Numbered from the stretch's first letter, positions 12,434 through 24,974 are shown. The stretch is 64,000 nt of DNA from Athripsodes cinereus (GCA_947579605.1 OX388317.1:22959384-23023383), one strand, 5' to 3'. Notes: generated by a model not told the origin, from the sequence alone. Numbers and translations are program-made.

Positions 12434-13947
12434 ATGAAACATTGGGAGAAGTTTGTTTTTAAATGGTACACATTTCTATTTTGGATATATCTTTTGGAGA
12501 AGATAATTTTATCCAAAGGAGTTGTGAGAGGTAAGAAATATAAAGCTCTGGGGTATGTGTATTTAGCAATCTCCACAGCAGTTCTGGTGATGAGATATCT
12601 GGATGTGAAAAAATACTACGTGTCCAGCAATCTGGTGTTCCAAGTCACATTGTATCTAAACCTCGCATCTGCAGTTATGGGCATATTGTATTGCATCTAT
12701 GTAGAAGGTCTGTGGCACTCCGATATGAAAGTGAGATTTTTCCAGAACATTTATAACGTAAACAAGGCCTTGGGTGGAAAAGATAATTTCAAGTTTGTTG
12801 TTCTGCAAACAATAAACAAAGCAATGACATTTTACTTATTTGTCATTATGGTGCACATCTTTCAATCATCTATTCAAGTCATGAACAGTTATTCCCTCTT
12901 GATTTGGGAATTGCTTAAGACCATAATGGATATTGCAATTGCGCAGGCTCTTATTCAAATATACCTATGTGCGGTTGGCTTTCAAATGGTTATTCAAATA
13001 TTACGCATAAATTATATAAAGAAATACAATCTGGACAACTCATTGGTGTATGAGAATTCCATGTATGAGAAGCGGGAGTATGCGCATCTGAAGATGTTTG
13101 ATGTGCATTCGTATCTCCAGATGGACACTCTGGTGACCTGTGTGGAGATTCTCAAAGAATCTGTTGACAACATCTCACAAAGATATGGCATTTTGGTGAG
13201 AATATTCCCAACTTTATAGTATTTGTATTGTATGAAATGAAACAGTTCCCTGTAATTAATGATTTTGTGATTCGTTTCCAGATGTTGATCATCTCTAACA
13301 ACAGTCTGATTGGTTTTGTGATGGGGGCCAGCTATATGTCGGGAGGACACGATTCAGTGGATGAAGATGTATGAGTTCTATCAATATGGACCCTCAAAGT
13401 TACATCTTATATATTTATTTTGTTCTCAGAATATATTTTGTTTGATATGTTTTACAGGACATAACAAAAATACTTGACACTATAATAAGCCAGACTAAAA
13501 TCACTGTGATAACCGTAATCATGGTGCTGATGACAGAGATATTGAAATATCATTATCAAATGCTAACCAACACAGTATCCAAGATACTCATATACACAAG
13601 TGAGTAACAAACAGTGTAAATTTATCTACTTAGATATCTATACAACCACACCATCTCCTATAAATACGGTAGAGTGTTCTTTTTGTCTAAATCAAAACCA
13701 AAAATATAATTACATAATATAGAATATGTAGAATTGAGATCTTATAGTGTATTGTTTTATCAAAATAATATTGTTTTGTTTTCCAGAAACTGATGATTAT
13801 AAAGAGATATGCAGATTCCTTACACTGATACTGAGAAAGCCTTGTAGAGTGGAGCAGTATGGAGTGAGTATTGATCTCACACTTATCTTATCACTGGTGG
13901 CTGTCACTACTTCTTATGCTATTGTAATGATACAAGCTAATGGATAA
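12434..13947 (+). CDS. Gustatory-receptor-like gene D (4 exons, about 383 aa)
   Basis: Exons 12434-13195, 13282-13368, 13458-13599 and 13787-13947, phases 0, 0 and 1, with short introns of roughly 90-190 bp. The long first exon encodes 254 residues with several hydrophobic stretches. The last exon has TTSYAIVMIQANG, the receptor-family C-terminal motif. Exon 2 (MLIISNNSLIGFVMGASYM) differs most from genes A and B. An AATAAA lies at about 14007. It is the last member of the cluster, followed directly by the 158-bp tandem array. Function is inferred from family membership and from position in the cluster. Confidence 0.84.
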
Positions 13948-14272
13948 GGCACACACACACATTGAACTCATTAAATCATTTTTTTGAAATACGTTGGATT
14001 TTTGCAAATAAATTAGTTATAAATAAATGTATGTTTATGAGGATTTCAAGATCTACATATGGTTTCTCTGAATAAAAAACGAAACAAAACAAAGAAAAGT
14101 TTGTATTTGTGATTATTTTTTTACATTCTACATAACATTGCGTGAGTAAATAAATAAATATTTTTTTTAATATATTTGTTAGTATTGTTACTGTAAATTG
14201 GTAAATTATTCTACTGGGATGAATTCAATGGAAGATCTAATATCTTTGTATGAAAATTCTAAAACATTTCTT

Positions 14273-15210
14273 TAAGAACGTAAAGTACCTATACACAAGC
14301 AAATCACACATATAAAATGATTATTATTAAGTACATTTGTAAATATAATATAAAAGTGATCAGAATGCAACGTTATTTGTAAAAATACCAGTACTTGAAT
14401 TATGCATACAAAATAAATAAAGTCAAACACTAAGAACGTAAAGTACCTATACACAAGCAAATCACACATATAAAATGATTATTATTAAGTACATTTGTAA
14501 ATATAATATAAAAGTGATCAGAATGCAACGTTATTTGTAAAAATACCAGTACTTGAATTATGCATACAAAATAAATAAAGTCAAACACTAAGAACGTAAA
14601 GTACCTATACACAAGCAAATCACACATATAAAATGATTATTATTAAGTACATTTGTAAATATAATATAAAAGTGATCAGAATGCAACGTTATTTGTAAAA
14701 ATACCAGTACTTGAATTATGCATACAAAATAAATAAAGTCAAACACTAAGAACGTAAAGTACCTATACACAAGCAAATCACACATATAAAATGATTATTA
14801 TTAAGTACATTTGTAAATATAATATAAAAGTGATCAGAATGCAACGTTATTTGTAAAAATACCAGTACTTGAATTATGCATACAAAATAAATAAAGTCAA
14901 ACACTAAGAACGTAAAGTACCTATACACAAGCAAATCACACATATAAAATGATTATTATTAAGTACATTTGTAAATATAATATAAAAGTGATCAGAATGC
15001 AACGTTATTTGTAAAAATACCAGTACTTGAATTATGCATACAAAATAAATAAAGTCAAACACTAAGAACGTAAAGTACCTATACACAAGCAAATCACACA
15101 TATAAAATGATTATTATTAAGTACATTTGTAAATATAATATAAAAGTGATCAGAATGCAACGTTATTTGTAAAAATACCAGTACTTGAATTATGCATACA
15201 AAATAAATAA
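14273..15210. repeat. 158-bp tandem array, about 6 identical copies
   Basis: Head-to-tail units start TAAGAACGTAAAGTACC at 14273, 14431, 14589, 14747, 14905 and 15063. I see no difference between copies, so the array is very young or actively homogenised. Each unit contains AATAAATAAAG at its end and also reads as a 65-residue minus-strand ORF that repeats with the unit and is not a gene. It follows the 3' end of receptor gene D. Confidence 0.95.
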
Positions 15211-15700
15211 AAACTAGAGAGCACAGAAATCGCTTAAATAATGTATAAAAATATATTTGGAAATAAGTCTATCTATCTATACCATCAAACGTCTCCCAAA
15301 AATGGGGTACTCAGCGAACTAACAGCATGTGATGAACATTCAAGTCGTTCTCTCTGTGCCAATAAAAGTCAAATCATTCAAGATGGGTAGCAACATATCT
15401 CTGTCTGAAGATAGTAAATGTCTAGAATGTGAAATAAATTAAAACAAGAAAAAAAACAATAAGCACCATTTATCACAAACTTCCATATTCAGACTGATAA
15501 GAGAATGGACAATCAATAACAGTAATATCATAAAGAATCAATAAAATAATCTAACAATCAAATCATCACTGAGGTAAAACACAAGAAAATAATAACTGAA
15601 AATAGTTTGAATAAAGATACCTAAAGATAACACCCTATAGAGGCATTATGAGTTTATATAGACTTACGGGAATTATAAATAATTTTATTTATAATATTGG
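15211..15700. other. Non-coding spacer
   Basis: AT-rich sequence between the tandem array and a MITE. A short block, CATCAAACGTCTCCCAAAAA with CTCTCTGTGCCAATAAAAG, resembles one at about 35.49-35.57 kb and is probably a decayed repeat. No gene seen. Confidence 0.4.
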
Positions 15701-15704
15701 TACA

Positions 15705-15920
15705 CAAATAGTAGAATTCCATAATTGGATAAATTGAAACAAGTGTTTTGTGCTATTATAGAATTAAACAAAGGGAGAGAGACTTTTTTAAATGGCCTAA
15801 GAAGTCAAAAGATGTCTCTCTTGTGTTATTTAATCAATAGTAGAACAAAATGTTTGTTTATAATTATCCAAAAAAAATATTCTATATCTATATTTTCAAA
15901 CCAGAAAGGAATGTAAAAAC
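15705..15920. mobile_element. Decayed copy of foldback MITE family E
   Basis: It starts GTAGAATTCCATAATTGGAT and then AAACAAGTGTTTTGTG. The same order occurs at 33.2 kb and, in reverse, at 45.5 kb, where the copies are good foldbacks. This copy has lost most of the inverted arm. The 63-residue ORF here is incidental. Confidence 0.5.
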
Positions 15921-16074
15921 AACATTAGTGTCTTCTAATTACTAAAAATACTATTCTATACTATTATTTGTACTCAAAACAGGAAAATGTTGCAATACAA
16001 TTTGAAATAACACTATGAGTATATAAATATTTAAAAACATAACAATTCAATATTAAATATAATAGTTCATATAA

Positions 16075-16210
16075 GGCATTTATTCCCTTGAGATTCATTG
16101 TGTACATGACTCTTAGCAAAGTATGTGATGTATATTTTCTTATATACTACAGTTTTCTCATGGTAGAAGTATGTGAGGACGGATATAACACTTCTCCTGC
16201 TACTGGCACA
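16075..16210 (-). pseudogene. Decayed FLYWCH exon
   Basis: On the minus strand the stretch reads LTYFYHEKTVVYKK, then a gap, then SHVHNES. It matches FTYYHEKTIGHKEY of the intact exon at 20505-20749. The segment that should carry RW-x-C and the second Cys is missing, so the zinc site is broken. The acceptor-like TGTGCCAG upstream would put the finger out of frame. It is best seen as a deleted duplicate of exon 3. Confidence 0.55.
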
Positions 16211-16493
16211 GCTCAATAACACTTCTGATCTCATAACTACGGACATAAAAACAATCACATGTCAAATAAGTAACAATGTGTGGCTGCACTGCAGAACAAC
16301 ACCTGACCATGCCAAGACACTCGGTGGTGATATCATATACGCTATTTAAATAGTGAAGTGGTCTTAAAAAATTACATAGCACACGAGGTAAGCATAATTT
16401 TGGAGTGCCATCTTGTGAAGCATGAGCCACGGGAACACACCATAACAATAACCATACTCAATTATTTTAATATAAAACTTTAATACTCTATAT

Positions 16494-16993
16494 CAGGGAT
16501 GTTGCGAATATTCGCATCCGCATCCGCAAATGCGGAGCTTCCGCATGAATTTGGACATCTGCATCCGCATCCGCAATAATCGATGCGGATGTTCATGCGG
16601 ATGCGGATGTAAGACAATTTGCGACAAGAAAGAAATGGGGCGGGGCCGGCGAATGGCGCGTGCCGTTTAAATTTGAAATAAACCAATGGGAACAAAAATA
16701 ATGGTGACAAGATCCGACGCGTTTCTATTTTTGCCGGTTTTATTTTATTTTTGCAAATAACAATATTTAATAAAATATTTCCCTAAAAAATCCATAATAT
16801 TATTCTAGCAAAAATTTCGTCACATATTTGACAATGGGGCCTACCAACTAAGATAGTTCCTACTTGTTTTTCTATAACATCTTAAACATCCGCATCCGCA
16901 TTCGCATCCGCATCCGCGGATGTGAGCCTTCAAAAATCCGCATCCGCATTCACATCCGCGGATGTGTGAAAATCGACATCCGCAACATCCCTG
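16494..16993. mobile_element. Non-autonomous hAT element (GCATCCGC family), copy 1
   Basis: A 500-bp element with ends CAGGGATGTTGCG and CGCAACATCCCTG. It is flanked on both sides by the 8-bp duplication CTCTATAT (16486-16493 and 16994-17001). The subterminal parts are built from many GCATCC/GGATGC hexamers in both orientations, as for arrays of transposase-binding repeats. The middle is GC-rich (GGGGCGGGGCCGGCGAA). No transposase is encoded. Confidence 0.9.
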
Positions 16994-17001
16994 CTCTATA
17001 T

Positions 17002-17951
17002 TAATAATAACCATTCTGTGCTGTAAATACTTGAAGCTTTCCCATTATCATTATTTTATTAACTGCTGGCAGAATGTTTGTAAATAAGGTACTATAACTG
17101 GCACCATAAAAAAAAAACTTTGGCTGGTCAACTCTTCTGGATAAGTATTATGGAGCCTCCTGTGTCAACAAGTTATTACTCTCTTTCAGATCATGTTGAT
17201 TGATAAATAAAAACAATTTTTCCACAAAATCACTGAAAAGTTGAATTTGCAATTTGTGAATTAGATAGGCAAGGGAACATTAATGAAAAGACTATTCAGA
17301 ATTAACAAATATAATTGTTAACAATTGCATATAATTAATTATTCTTTGGTATAACATTTCCAAATAATGTACCTTTACCTTTTCTATCTGTGTGTGTTAG
17401 GGAGTCATTTTAGCTGTGTACCTCATGTTGGGTAATATTTTAATTTATTTGAAATAAGTGTTACATTCCATTACCATCCAATTAACTGATTGATGTTTTA
17501 GAGATAATTTTATATTTATACATTGTGGTATATTCACATATATTTGATTTCCTTTACTTTCTATCAACTTTCCATGTCAAAAAAATATTTTCATTAAAAT
17601 AAAAAGTCCTTGAATATACAACATAAACCGTCATTAAATAAATTACTAATCAATAACCCAAAACATATAAAGACTAGAATTTTAAGTTTTTAAATTATTA
17701 TGTTATCATTGTTTTACAACGCGTACACTTCTATTGTATTTATAATTTTTTCAATTATAATTATCATCCCTTTTTTCATTAAATAGATTAGTTATTAAGA
17801 TACACAACTTTATTATGCACACTTACTAATATTTCCATATGACAATTAAGATAAGTTGTGAGCCAAATTATGAGAATGACACATCTTGCAGAGTGTTTAT
17901 CTAATAAATAGAACAAGACCTTATTAGGTACATGATTCTCATGATAGATGT
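17002..17951. other. AT-rich spacer, no gene seen
   Basis: No coding signal, tandem repeat or clear transposon end was found between the hAT element and FLYWCH exon 2. Confidence 0.5.
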
Positions 17952-18178
17952 TCAATTGTGATTAAACACATTATCTGTTTGGTTCAGAGGTGTGTGGTTG
18001 TGTGTGCCTTTCTTTTTGACTAGCTGTCCGTTGATGAGTGTGGCTGTGCACAGGCACCTGGTGTATTTGTAAAACTTACACTTCCACCACACCCTGTGGC
18101 CTGTAGTCTTCACAGCGTAGTACGCGTACTCCCCTATCATCAGACATCCATGGACACTCTTTGACTTGACGATTCTCA
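17952..18178 (-). CDS. FLYWCH zinc-finger exon 2
   Basis: Acceptor CTTGTATTGTAG/TG, frame after two nucleotides, 74 residues to the stop. Zinc ligands are Cys33 (in WWKC), Cys41 and His59/His61 (HNH), with an extra Cys43. A 13-residue tail follows. The usual R-W pair before the first Cys is W-W. The open frame runs upstream through the acceptor to 18287, but that part is intronic by the splice model. It is separated from exon 1 by the receptor cluster and is the first member of the main array from this side. Confidence 0.82.
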
Positions 18179-18314
18179 CTACAATACAAGCTAACATAAG
18201 AACAAAATAATACTGTAAAATAACATAAGAAATTTTGTATTGCTTTTTACCTATAAATTTTTGATTGGAGTTTACATAATACCACATTCAGTATAACAGC
18301 CTATTCTGTAAAGA

Positions 18315-18505
18315 ATTAGAATCTTACTCTTTTCTGTAAGTTTTCAAGTGTCCCGTAAAAGGCAGGTGTTCTAACATCATCACAAAGAAAGCATTTAAAT
18401 AATATCTTTAATTTGGCAACGAGGTATGCCACCTATCTTGAATGTCTTAAGGATGACCTATATTTTCATTACATGCAGTTGGTCTACTGACCACACTTAT
18501 TGAAG
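18315..18505 (+). repeat. Dispersed repeat B, partial copy
   Basis: It shows TTTTCAAGTGTCCCGTAAAA, GGCAGGTGTTCTAAC and GAGGTATGCCACC in the same order as the copies at 31.3 and 38.9 kb, and fades before the TAG tail. Confidence 0.6.
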
Positions 18506-18924
18506 AACATATCAAGATGATAAAAATACTCTCAAAGTATTATTTAGGTTTTGCATTAAATAGAGTCCACATACTGGCCTCAATTCTCTAATTAGGTACT
18601 TTATTTATTCTTCTCATGACTGCTCACAACTTGATCTATAAATTCAGCAGCCACTGGATTGCATCTTCCGTAAGGTTTTTAAGTCATGAAATCCTCCTTG
18701 GAATACGTATGTGGGACACTCATTTATCAGGTAGTCGACAAATTGTGCTATTTTACATATACACGCTGGTAAGTTCATTCATCTCCACTTGTGTAAGTCT
18801 GAAACAGTACAACCTACATCACATCTTATACGATTCAGTCAGTTTTTCTGTCGGATCTGCTACTAGATTGTGTTATTTTAACTGATGAAAATGTCTAAGA
18901 TAGATAGATACATCCTCTTCGTCA

Positions 18925-19170
18925 TCAAATCTGAAATATCTATCTGTAAGATGGAGTGTAAGGAAGCGCGGACGTCCAAGAACTACGTGGCTTGAGCAAG
19001 TGGATCAAATTCTAAAGGACGGAGCATACTGAGTAAGAGAAATAGGCGTCCATGTCTGAGAAACTGGATAAATGTAGAGGAAGCGAAGGAAGTATGTAAG
19101 GATAGATCTATATGGTGCTCCGTTATTTCTGCCTACCCCACCTGGGACACGGCGTGAGGGTATAGTATAG
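18925..19170 (+). mobile_element. RTE-like LINE 3' tail fragment
   Basis: GTGTAAGGAAGCGCGGACGT and then GAGTAAGAGAAATAGGCG match the C-terminal CGRPR and LSKRNR blocks of the family. The fragment ends GGCGTGAGGGTATAGTATAG. It is truncated and frameshifted. Confidence 0.7.
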
Positions 19171-20504
19171 ACAATGTCTAATGTCACCAGTAAGAAACCA
19201 AACTAATTACTAAGTGTCCTTTAAACACTTGGCAATTGTGACATGAAGCCAGGTAATCCCTATCAACATTTAAAAGGTGTTCAAAATATATATATATATT
19301 CATGAAGGTGATCAAATCTTTAATTTGCATATTTACACATATAAATAATATTATGTAACCAATAAAGATTATATTCTTTTGAAATGGAATGATAAATTAT
19401 AAATGGAGATGTATATTTAAATAACTATACAGATAATAATATAATCATTATAATTGATTATATGAGTTTGCATTATTTACTCATTTTTTTTAGAAATTAA
19501 CTTTAAACATGAGGGAAAAAATGAAATAATATTATCAAAAAAGTAGATATTTGTATCATTATCAATCAATATTCACTCCCTCCAAGACAATCTTCACCCA
19601 CATAATATATATCACAGTAAAGTCACAACTAATATTTACACTTTACACATACCTAGAATAAACTTGCCCAATATCTTAATATCACGTTCAGTGGCCAAAA
19701 ACTCAGAATATTACAAAATCATATTTTTTAGCTTATTATGTGTAGAAAGTAGAAACTGATATTCTTTTGATTTCATAATTAAAATTTCTAAAACATTATC
19801 ACTTTTTCTTTTTACTCAAAATTTTAAAGTGCTGTATCTATTAGAACTGTTGAGAAATCATTATGTACCTACATTACGTAACTTGTCACAGATAATGCTA
19901 CTTTTATGATTTTCAAACACATTATTACAATAAATCATTGATGGTTGAAAAAAGATTAATTATTCATTGTATTAATATAACAAAAGTCCACCCACCATAA
20001 TAGTAAATAAAGGAATAATTAATAACTAGGCTAGTTAAACTCAACCTCTGTACATTGTGTTGTATAATTATTGATAATTTGTAATAAGTACTGTGTAATG
20101 TAATGATTAATATTGTAACTAATGCACAGTGGAGAGTAAAATAAATAGAGTACATATGGTGATTGTTAGATAGATATAGAATCATATAGAATCCAGCACC
20201 CTTTTATTTCAGTCCTAAAAAATGCTATTTGCTTCCATTACATTCACACAGTTCTTCAAGCACGCTCTCCTGCAATTGTATTCAGCATGCATCCATTAGG
20301 ATCAGGTTAACATGATCCAACAATTTAATCCTCAAGACACTTTTCTGGGCGCAGAGCACATGGAAGACCTTTGATTAAGAGATTTGCCGCCAACTTAATC
20401 CACCTCTGTAACAAGAGTATTGAGTATCGCGAAGGTACATATATATTACAAACCTAAAAGATAACCACAATGAACAATTGAAATAGTAGTAAATAAGAAA
20501 GAGT

Positions 20505-20749
20505 CTAAGCAGTTGAAAGACTAGTTTTTGTATACTTCCTCCTGCCAATTTGGCTTCTGGGTGAATGAGAATGTTCCATGTCACTATAGATAATTTGATT
20601 CATGAAAACTCTGAGTTTTGCTCTACAGCCCTTGTTAGAGTGTGTCGAGCACCTCCAGTATTCTTTATGTCCTATGGTCTTCTCGTGGTAATATGTGAAG
20701 CCTTGTATATTAATTAATGGCTTCCCTGATCTTGACATCTCCATTAGTA
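20505..20749 (-). CDS. FLYWCH zinc-finger exon 3
   Basis: Acceptor TTCTGTTGCAG/TA, frame after two nucleotides, 80 residues. The core is GFTYYHEK, YWRC (Cys33), Cys41 and HSH (His59/His61), followed by a basic tail of about 19 residues (GRRKYTK) that could add DNA contacts. A deleted duplicate lies at about 16.1 kb. It shares the locus-wide acceptor phase. Confidence 0.85.
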
Positions 20750-21434
20750 CTGCAACAGAAAGTAATCGGATGCTAGTACTACAAACATGTTACACCCTAT
20801 AATAACCATTATACTTGTAAGTAGAGAACAAAATACTCAAATCTATGTAACATATTAGATCTATTGGAATACTCTTTTATGTAAATGGGCAGACATTTAT
20901 AGTAGGTATATCATAAGACAGTTTCAGTTTAGTGATGACGTATGTCATATATCATGAATATCTTTATTTTATATGACACGGAGATGATGATCTGTATGTT
21001 CATTAAATGTATTGAGTTCACTGACAATTGATAGATCAATTTGTGAAGCTTTCTAGAATGTGATGTATAGTTAGAAAATTAAAATTAAAGACTGTTAAAA
21101 TCGCAAATTTGTTTATTATAAATTAAGAGTTGAATTAATATTTATATTATTATATCTAAAATTATATAAAATGTCACTAGTATCACACCGACTGATTATT
21201 TTTGTCTCCATGATGGCATTAGAGTTTGCGTATCTTAGCAAAGGTATTTAGTACTAAAAATATTGGGAATTAAAAATATTACGCGCTTCAAACATTTTCA
21301 TTGTTAGACACGGCCACAGTATAATACAGGTTGTCCAGGAGTATCCATCACATAAATAAGTGGCTGTTTAGGATCATATTAATGTACTTAATATTTCAGT
21401 TTAACATCATGTAACAACAATTACATTTACCCTT

Positions 21435-21850
21435 ACCTGGGTACTCTTTATTGAAATCAATTTATATTTATACAAAAGCAGTATTTATTGTCTTAAGGCA
21501 ATGTTTGCCAGTAAGTTTAATACCAAAGAACGAGTTATTAACATCATCACTTGCTCTTTGCCTAATACAATGTTTGTACAAGAAGTGTTAGGCGTGCTTA
21601 TGGTATATTTTGTATACACTTTTGTGAGATAGAAATCAGTTTTTTTAATGTATGTATTGTTGTGCTTTATTCTGTGCATTTCCATCTGCACTAAATAGGT
21701 TTCTTGTATAAAAACTATCAAACATTGTACTAGGCAAAGAGTTAATAACTTGATTATTCGTTTAATTTTACTGACCAACATTGCCTTAGAACAATAAATA
21801 CTGCTTTTGTACAAATATTAACTTATTTCAATAAAGAGCGTATCCAGGTA
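21435..21850. mobile_element. Foldback MITE with long inverted arms
   Basis: Ends TACCTGGGTACTCTTTATTG and, from the other side, TACCTGGATACGCTCTTTAT. Imperfect complementarity continues inwards for over 100 bp, including GCAGTATTTATTGT and AAGGCAATGTT. The 109-residue minus ORF inside it is incidental. The transposase class is not clear. Confidence 0.75.
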
Positions 21851-23498
21851 GAGGCAATGTTTGAGCGATTTGGTATATGTAACGGATACTTCTGGATATT
21901 GTCAAAAATACACATTCATGCTTATGATGATAATGATTACATTTATGCAAAAAACATATCGTTTAAAGTATTATTGTGATTAAATAACACGATTTACCGG
22001 ACAATTAAAATACTTCCATACCAATTTGTACAAAGTTGAAACTGTCAAGTAAGTTTGAGGAGTGCACCACCAGAGAGCATAAATTTTGCTTTAGAAGCAT
22101 AAGATATTAAGAATATTACTCAACAGACAGACACCTCATCCGCACAACCAACAGACTGTGCAAACTCCCTTTTGTATGAAACAGCATGATATACGTTTTG
22201 GAAGGTAGTTAGTTACCAGTAGTGTGAACAAATCCTATAATATGATATTCATTAAGTTTATAAAATAATATTTATTAATTGCTAATAATTCTCACAAAAC
22301 TATTATTACCTAGCATTCAATTCTACAATACTTTAATTAAGAAATAATAAATTATTTTAGTGAATATAATAATAGGGTATTGTTAACCCCACTAGTCATC
22401 ATTGTTTATGTATAATACTTAGGTATATAAATTACAATCTACAGTTGAAAATAAACGTACACAAGATACAGAACAGCAATTGGCAATATGCTGCCTTTAA
22501 TAAATATTCACTACATCCTTAATCACAATGTGAATCACTTTACGGCTTTACAGATGAGGGGTTCACGTGCAAATACACATCGATTCTAAGACATTGAAAC
22601 TCAGAAAATGGCAAATTTTTATTTCTACTTCACATGTTTTTGATGCTATATCAGTTTTTGTTTTATTGATTTACACGAGGATGGAGGCAGATTTTCATTA
22701 TACAAATTAAACCACAGTATAGTTAGCGAAAATACATACATTTCTGTATTAATAGTTAAATATTTGTGAAAAATGTGCCTTTGAACCCCTCAGATAGGTC
22801 TCTCTTCATTCAAGAGCTTTACAAAATAAAAAAAAAATACATATTCACAGGTTGTTTGAGAAATATATCAATCCCTCAGTTCCATAAGCCAATAACTTTA
22901 GATTCTAATATTCCAAAATTCAGCATGTCAGAGTTGACCCACTGTGGCAGTCTACCAAAAACTCTAATAAATATGTGTTTCAATATATTAAAATAATATA
23001 AAATTTTTAGCTTGTTTTTGTTTGCATAATCAAGACAACAAAAAATGTACACATGGTAAGGTAGGTATGCCAAAATATTAAATTTTTCTTTTTTGTGTTA
23101 GCCTATGCAACTCAGTGAGTTATAATAAAATATAATATTTGTATTAAAAATGAGAATAAGAGAACATAACGATGATTTAAATGAAATTCAATATTTTACT
23201 AGGTATTTCATGAAAACCAAGCAGTCTTAATTCTAAATTAAGATAATGCCATATTATCTTAGTGATTAATCTTCAGCGACCATGTACTTTATTAAGGTAC
23301 AAACAATTTAGACAAGAAGAACATAATATTTTTGGACAATATAGATGTTCTGTTGTTTGTTGTATTACAAAAGATCTGTTAGTACAATATTGATGTTCAA
23401 GTATTAGCTATATACTACACAGTAAGAATAATTTATTTCTCTGTGTTTTTAAAAGGAACTTTATGTGCAAGCGTTTTGCATTTTATATGCTGTAGAAA
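21851..23498. other. AT-rich spacer, no supported gene
   Basis: A 76-residue plus-strand ORF at 22766-22996 has no recognisable family and codon use typical of the AT-rich background. Nothing else stands out. Confidence 0.4.
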
Positions 23499-23710
23499 TT
23501 ATTTATCGTCCTTGATATTTTTTTGATCGTGAGTGTGGGAGTTACTGACTGAGATGATGGCATTCCCCACGGTACGTATGGAAGCCTTACATCCTAAGAA
23601 GAACTTATGACACTTCCACCGAATTCTATCCATCTTCTGTGTGTCCCTGACATAGTGATCTCCTTTGTATTCCAGACGTGGGAATCCCCTCTTTGTGACA
23701 AAAAATGTTC
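23499..23710 (-). CDS. FLYWCH zinc-finger exon 4
   Basis: Acceptor TTTTCTTGCAG/GA, frame after two nucleotides, 69 residues. It starts TFFVTKRGFPRLEYKG, the variable lead-in with a basic turn and a strand typical of the domain. Cys33 lies in RWKC, then Cys40 and His58/His60 (HTH), then a short acidic and basic tail (DQKNIKDDK). Six residues separate the two Cys, one fewer than in most sister exons. Confidence 0.87.
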
Positions 23711-24112
23711 CTGCAAGAAAATACAACAATGTTAGTCAGAGAATAAACAGTAATTATTATTCTCTACCAGACATGCAATCACACAACTAACCAAATATAA
23801 TTATCTCTCTGGTTACCAGTACCATCATATGCCAGTCGGTCCAGGCACATTAACCTGGTTAGAAAATAATTTTTGATTCATATTGAGATTATTTATAAAG
23901 GTTTTTTTATATAATATAAGGTGGAATATGTATTTTTTCTATTTGAACCATTAGTTAATGTATTATTTATTTACAAATTATGGATTAAATTTTTGAAAAA
24001 GAAAGTTTTTGGTTTTTTTGGTGCACCTGATCACTAGTTTATTATTTTCAGTATTTACAAGTAACATGTCACTTAGCCTGGTCTAACAGATTAAACAATA
24101 TTTACTTTTCAT

Positions 24113-24306
24113 TTATAAGTAATGTGTGTGGCAATCCTTATAATGAACAACTTGATTGTAAACAGTGAAGACACAGGCTCTACATCCCTTGTACTTGAGA
24201 CGACACACCCACCTCACCTTGGTGTTGTTTGTAGAGTATTTGTCTTGACGAAACTCATAACCTCTGTATCTTATTACTAATGTGCCATTCAGAACATAGG
24301 GCTCAA
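24113..24306 (-). CDS. FLYWCH zinc-finger exon 5
   Basis: Acceptor GTGATTCCAG/TT, frame after two nucleotides, 63 residues. It carries RYRGYEFRQ, RWVC (Cys34), Cys41 (with Cys44) and CHTH (His59/His61), and stops two residues after the last ligand. It lacks the S-K-x-G turn near the start that most others have, using NG instead. Confidence 0.86.
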
Positions 24307-24974
24307 CTGGAATCACGAAAATTATACACAACTAAGTCAAATTATCTTAAGCAATACCTACATTTTCAAGTAGATGCCAAATTTAAAAATAATTAAGTAT
24401 GTTCTATCTCCTGTCCTAGGTTTATGTGTATTATTATTTTATATTATATTCCATTTTCTGTTTATATGTTCTGTTTACCTTATTGATCTAAACTCACTTT
24501 ATAGTAAAACATAATTATCAAACATTGTAGTAGGTTTACTGGAAGACATTGCCTCAAGGCAATATGTACGCCTTTTGCAAAATTAATTTTTGACAATAAA
24601 GTGTTTTTTATTATTATTATGTATATCACTTTGAAACATATACAGTGCCTTTAAGTAAATCACTCAATACCTGACAAGCGTAAAATCATCAGCAGTGGAT
24701 ATGTAAAAATGTTTTAATAAATGATATGTTAACAAAAATAAGAAAAGTTATTGACGCATATAAACACAAGAAAACATATTGCAATCAATACACCAAAGAC
24801 ATAAGATAATTCTTAAAATATCAAAGATGTGTTTTGTGTTTTTACACATTGACTTGATATATTGGTAACTCAATACAAATATTCATGTTCCAAAATTAAT
24901 ATCAATCATATTTTGTTTCACTTCATAACATTATGATGTTAATAGTTTCTTTCTCATTCATATTTAAATATTGC

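Noticed and set aside
14272..15101. Five identical 65-residue minus-strand ORFs
   Set aside because: They repeat with the 158-bp tandem unit and have no family resemblance. They are a product of the array, not genes.
16200..16448. 82-residue minus ORF as a further Cys/His finger
   Set aside because: It has several Cys and His, but no FLYWCH order, no R-W-x-C and no acceptor in the shared phase.
18616..18885. 89-residue plus ORF with hydrophobic stretches as a fifth receptor fragment
   Set aside because: It lacks the exon lengths, phase pattern and T-Y-x-x-x-x-Q motif of the cluster.
22766..22996. 76-residue plus ORF as a gene
   Set aside because: No recognised family, no splice or promoter context, and background-like composition.
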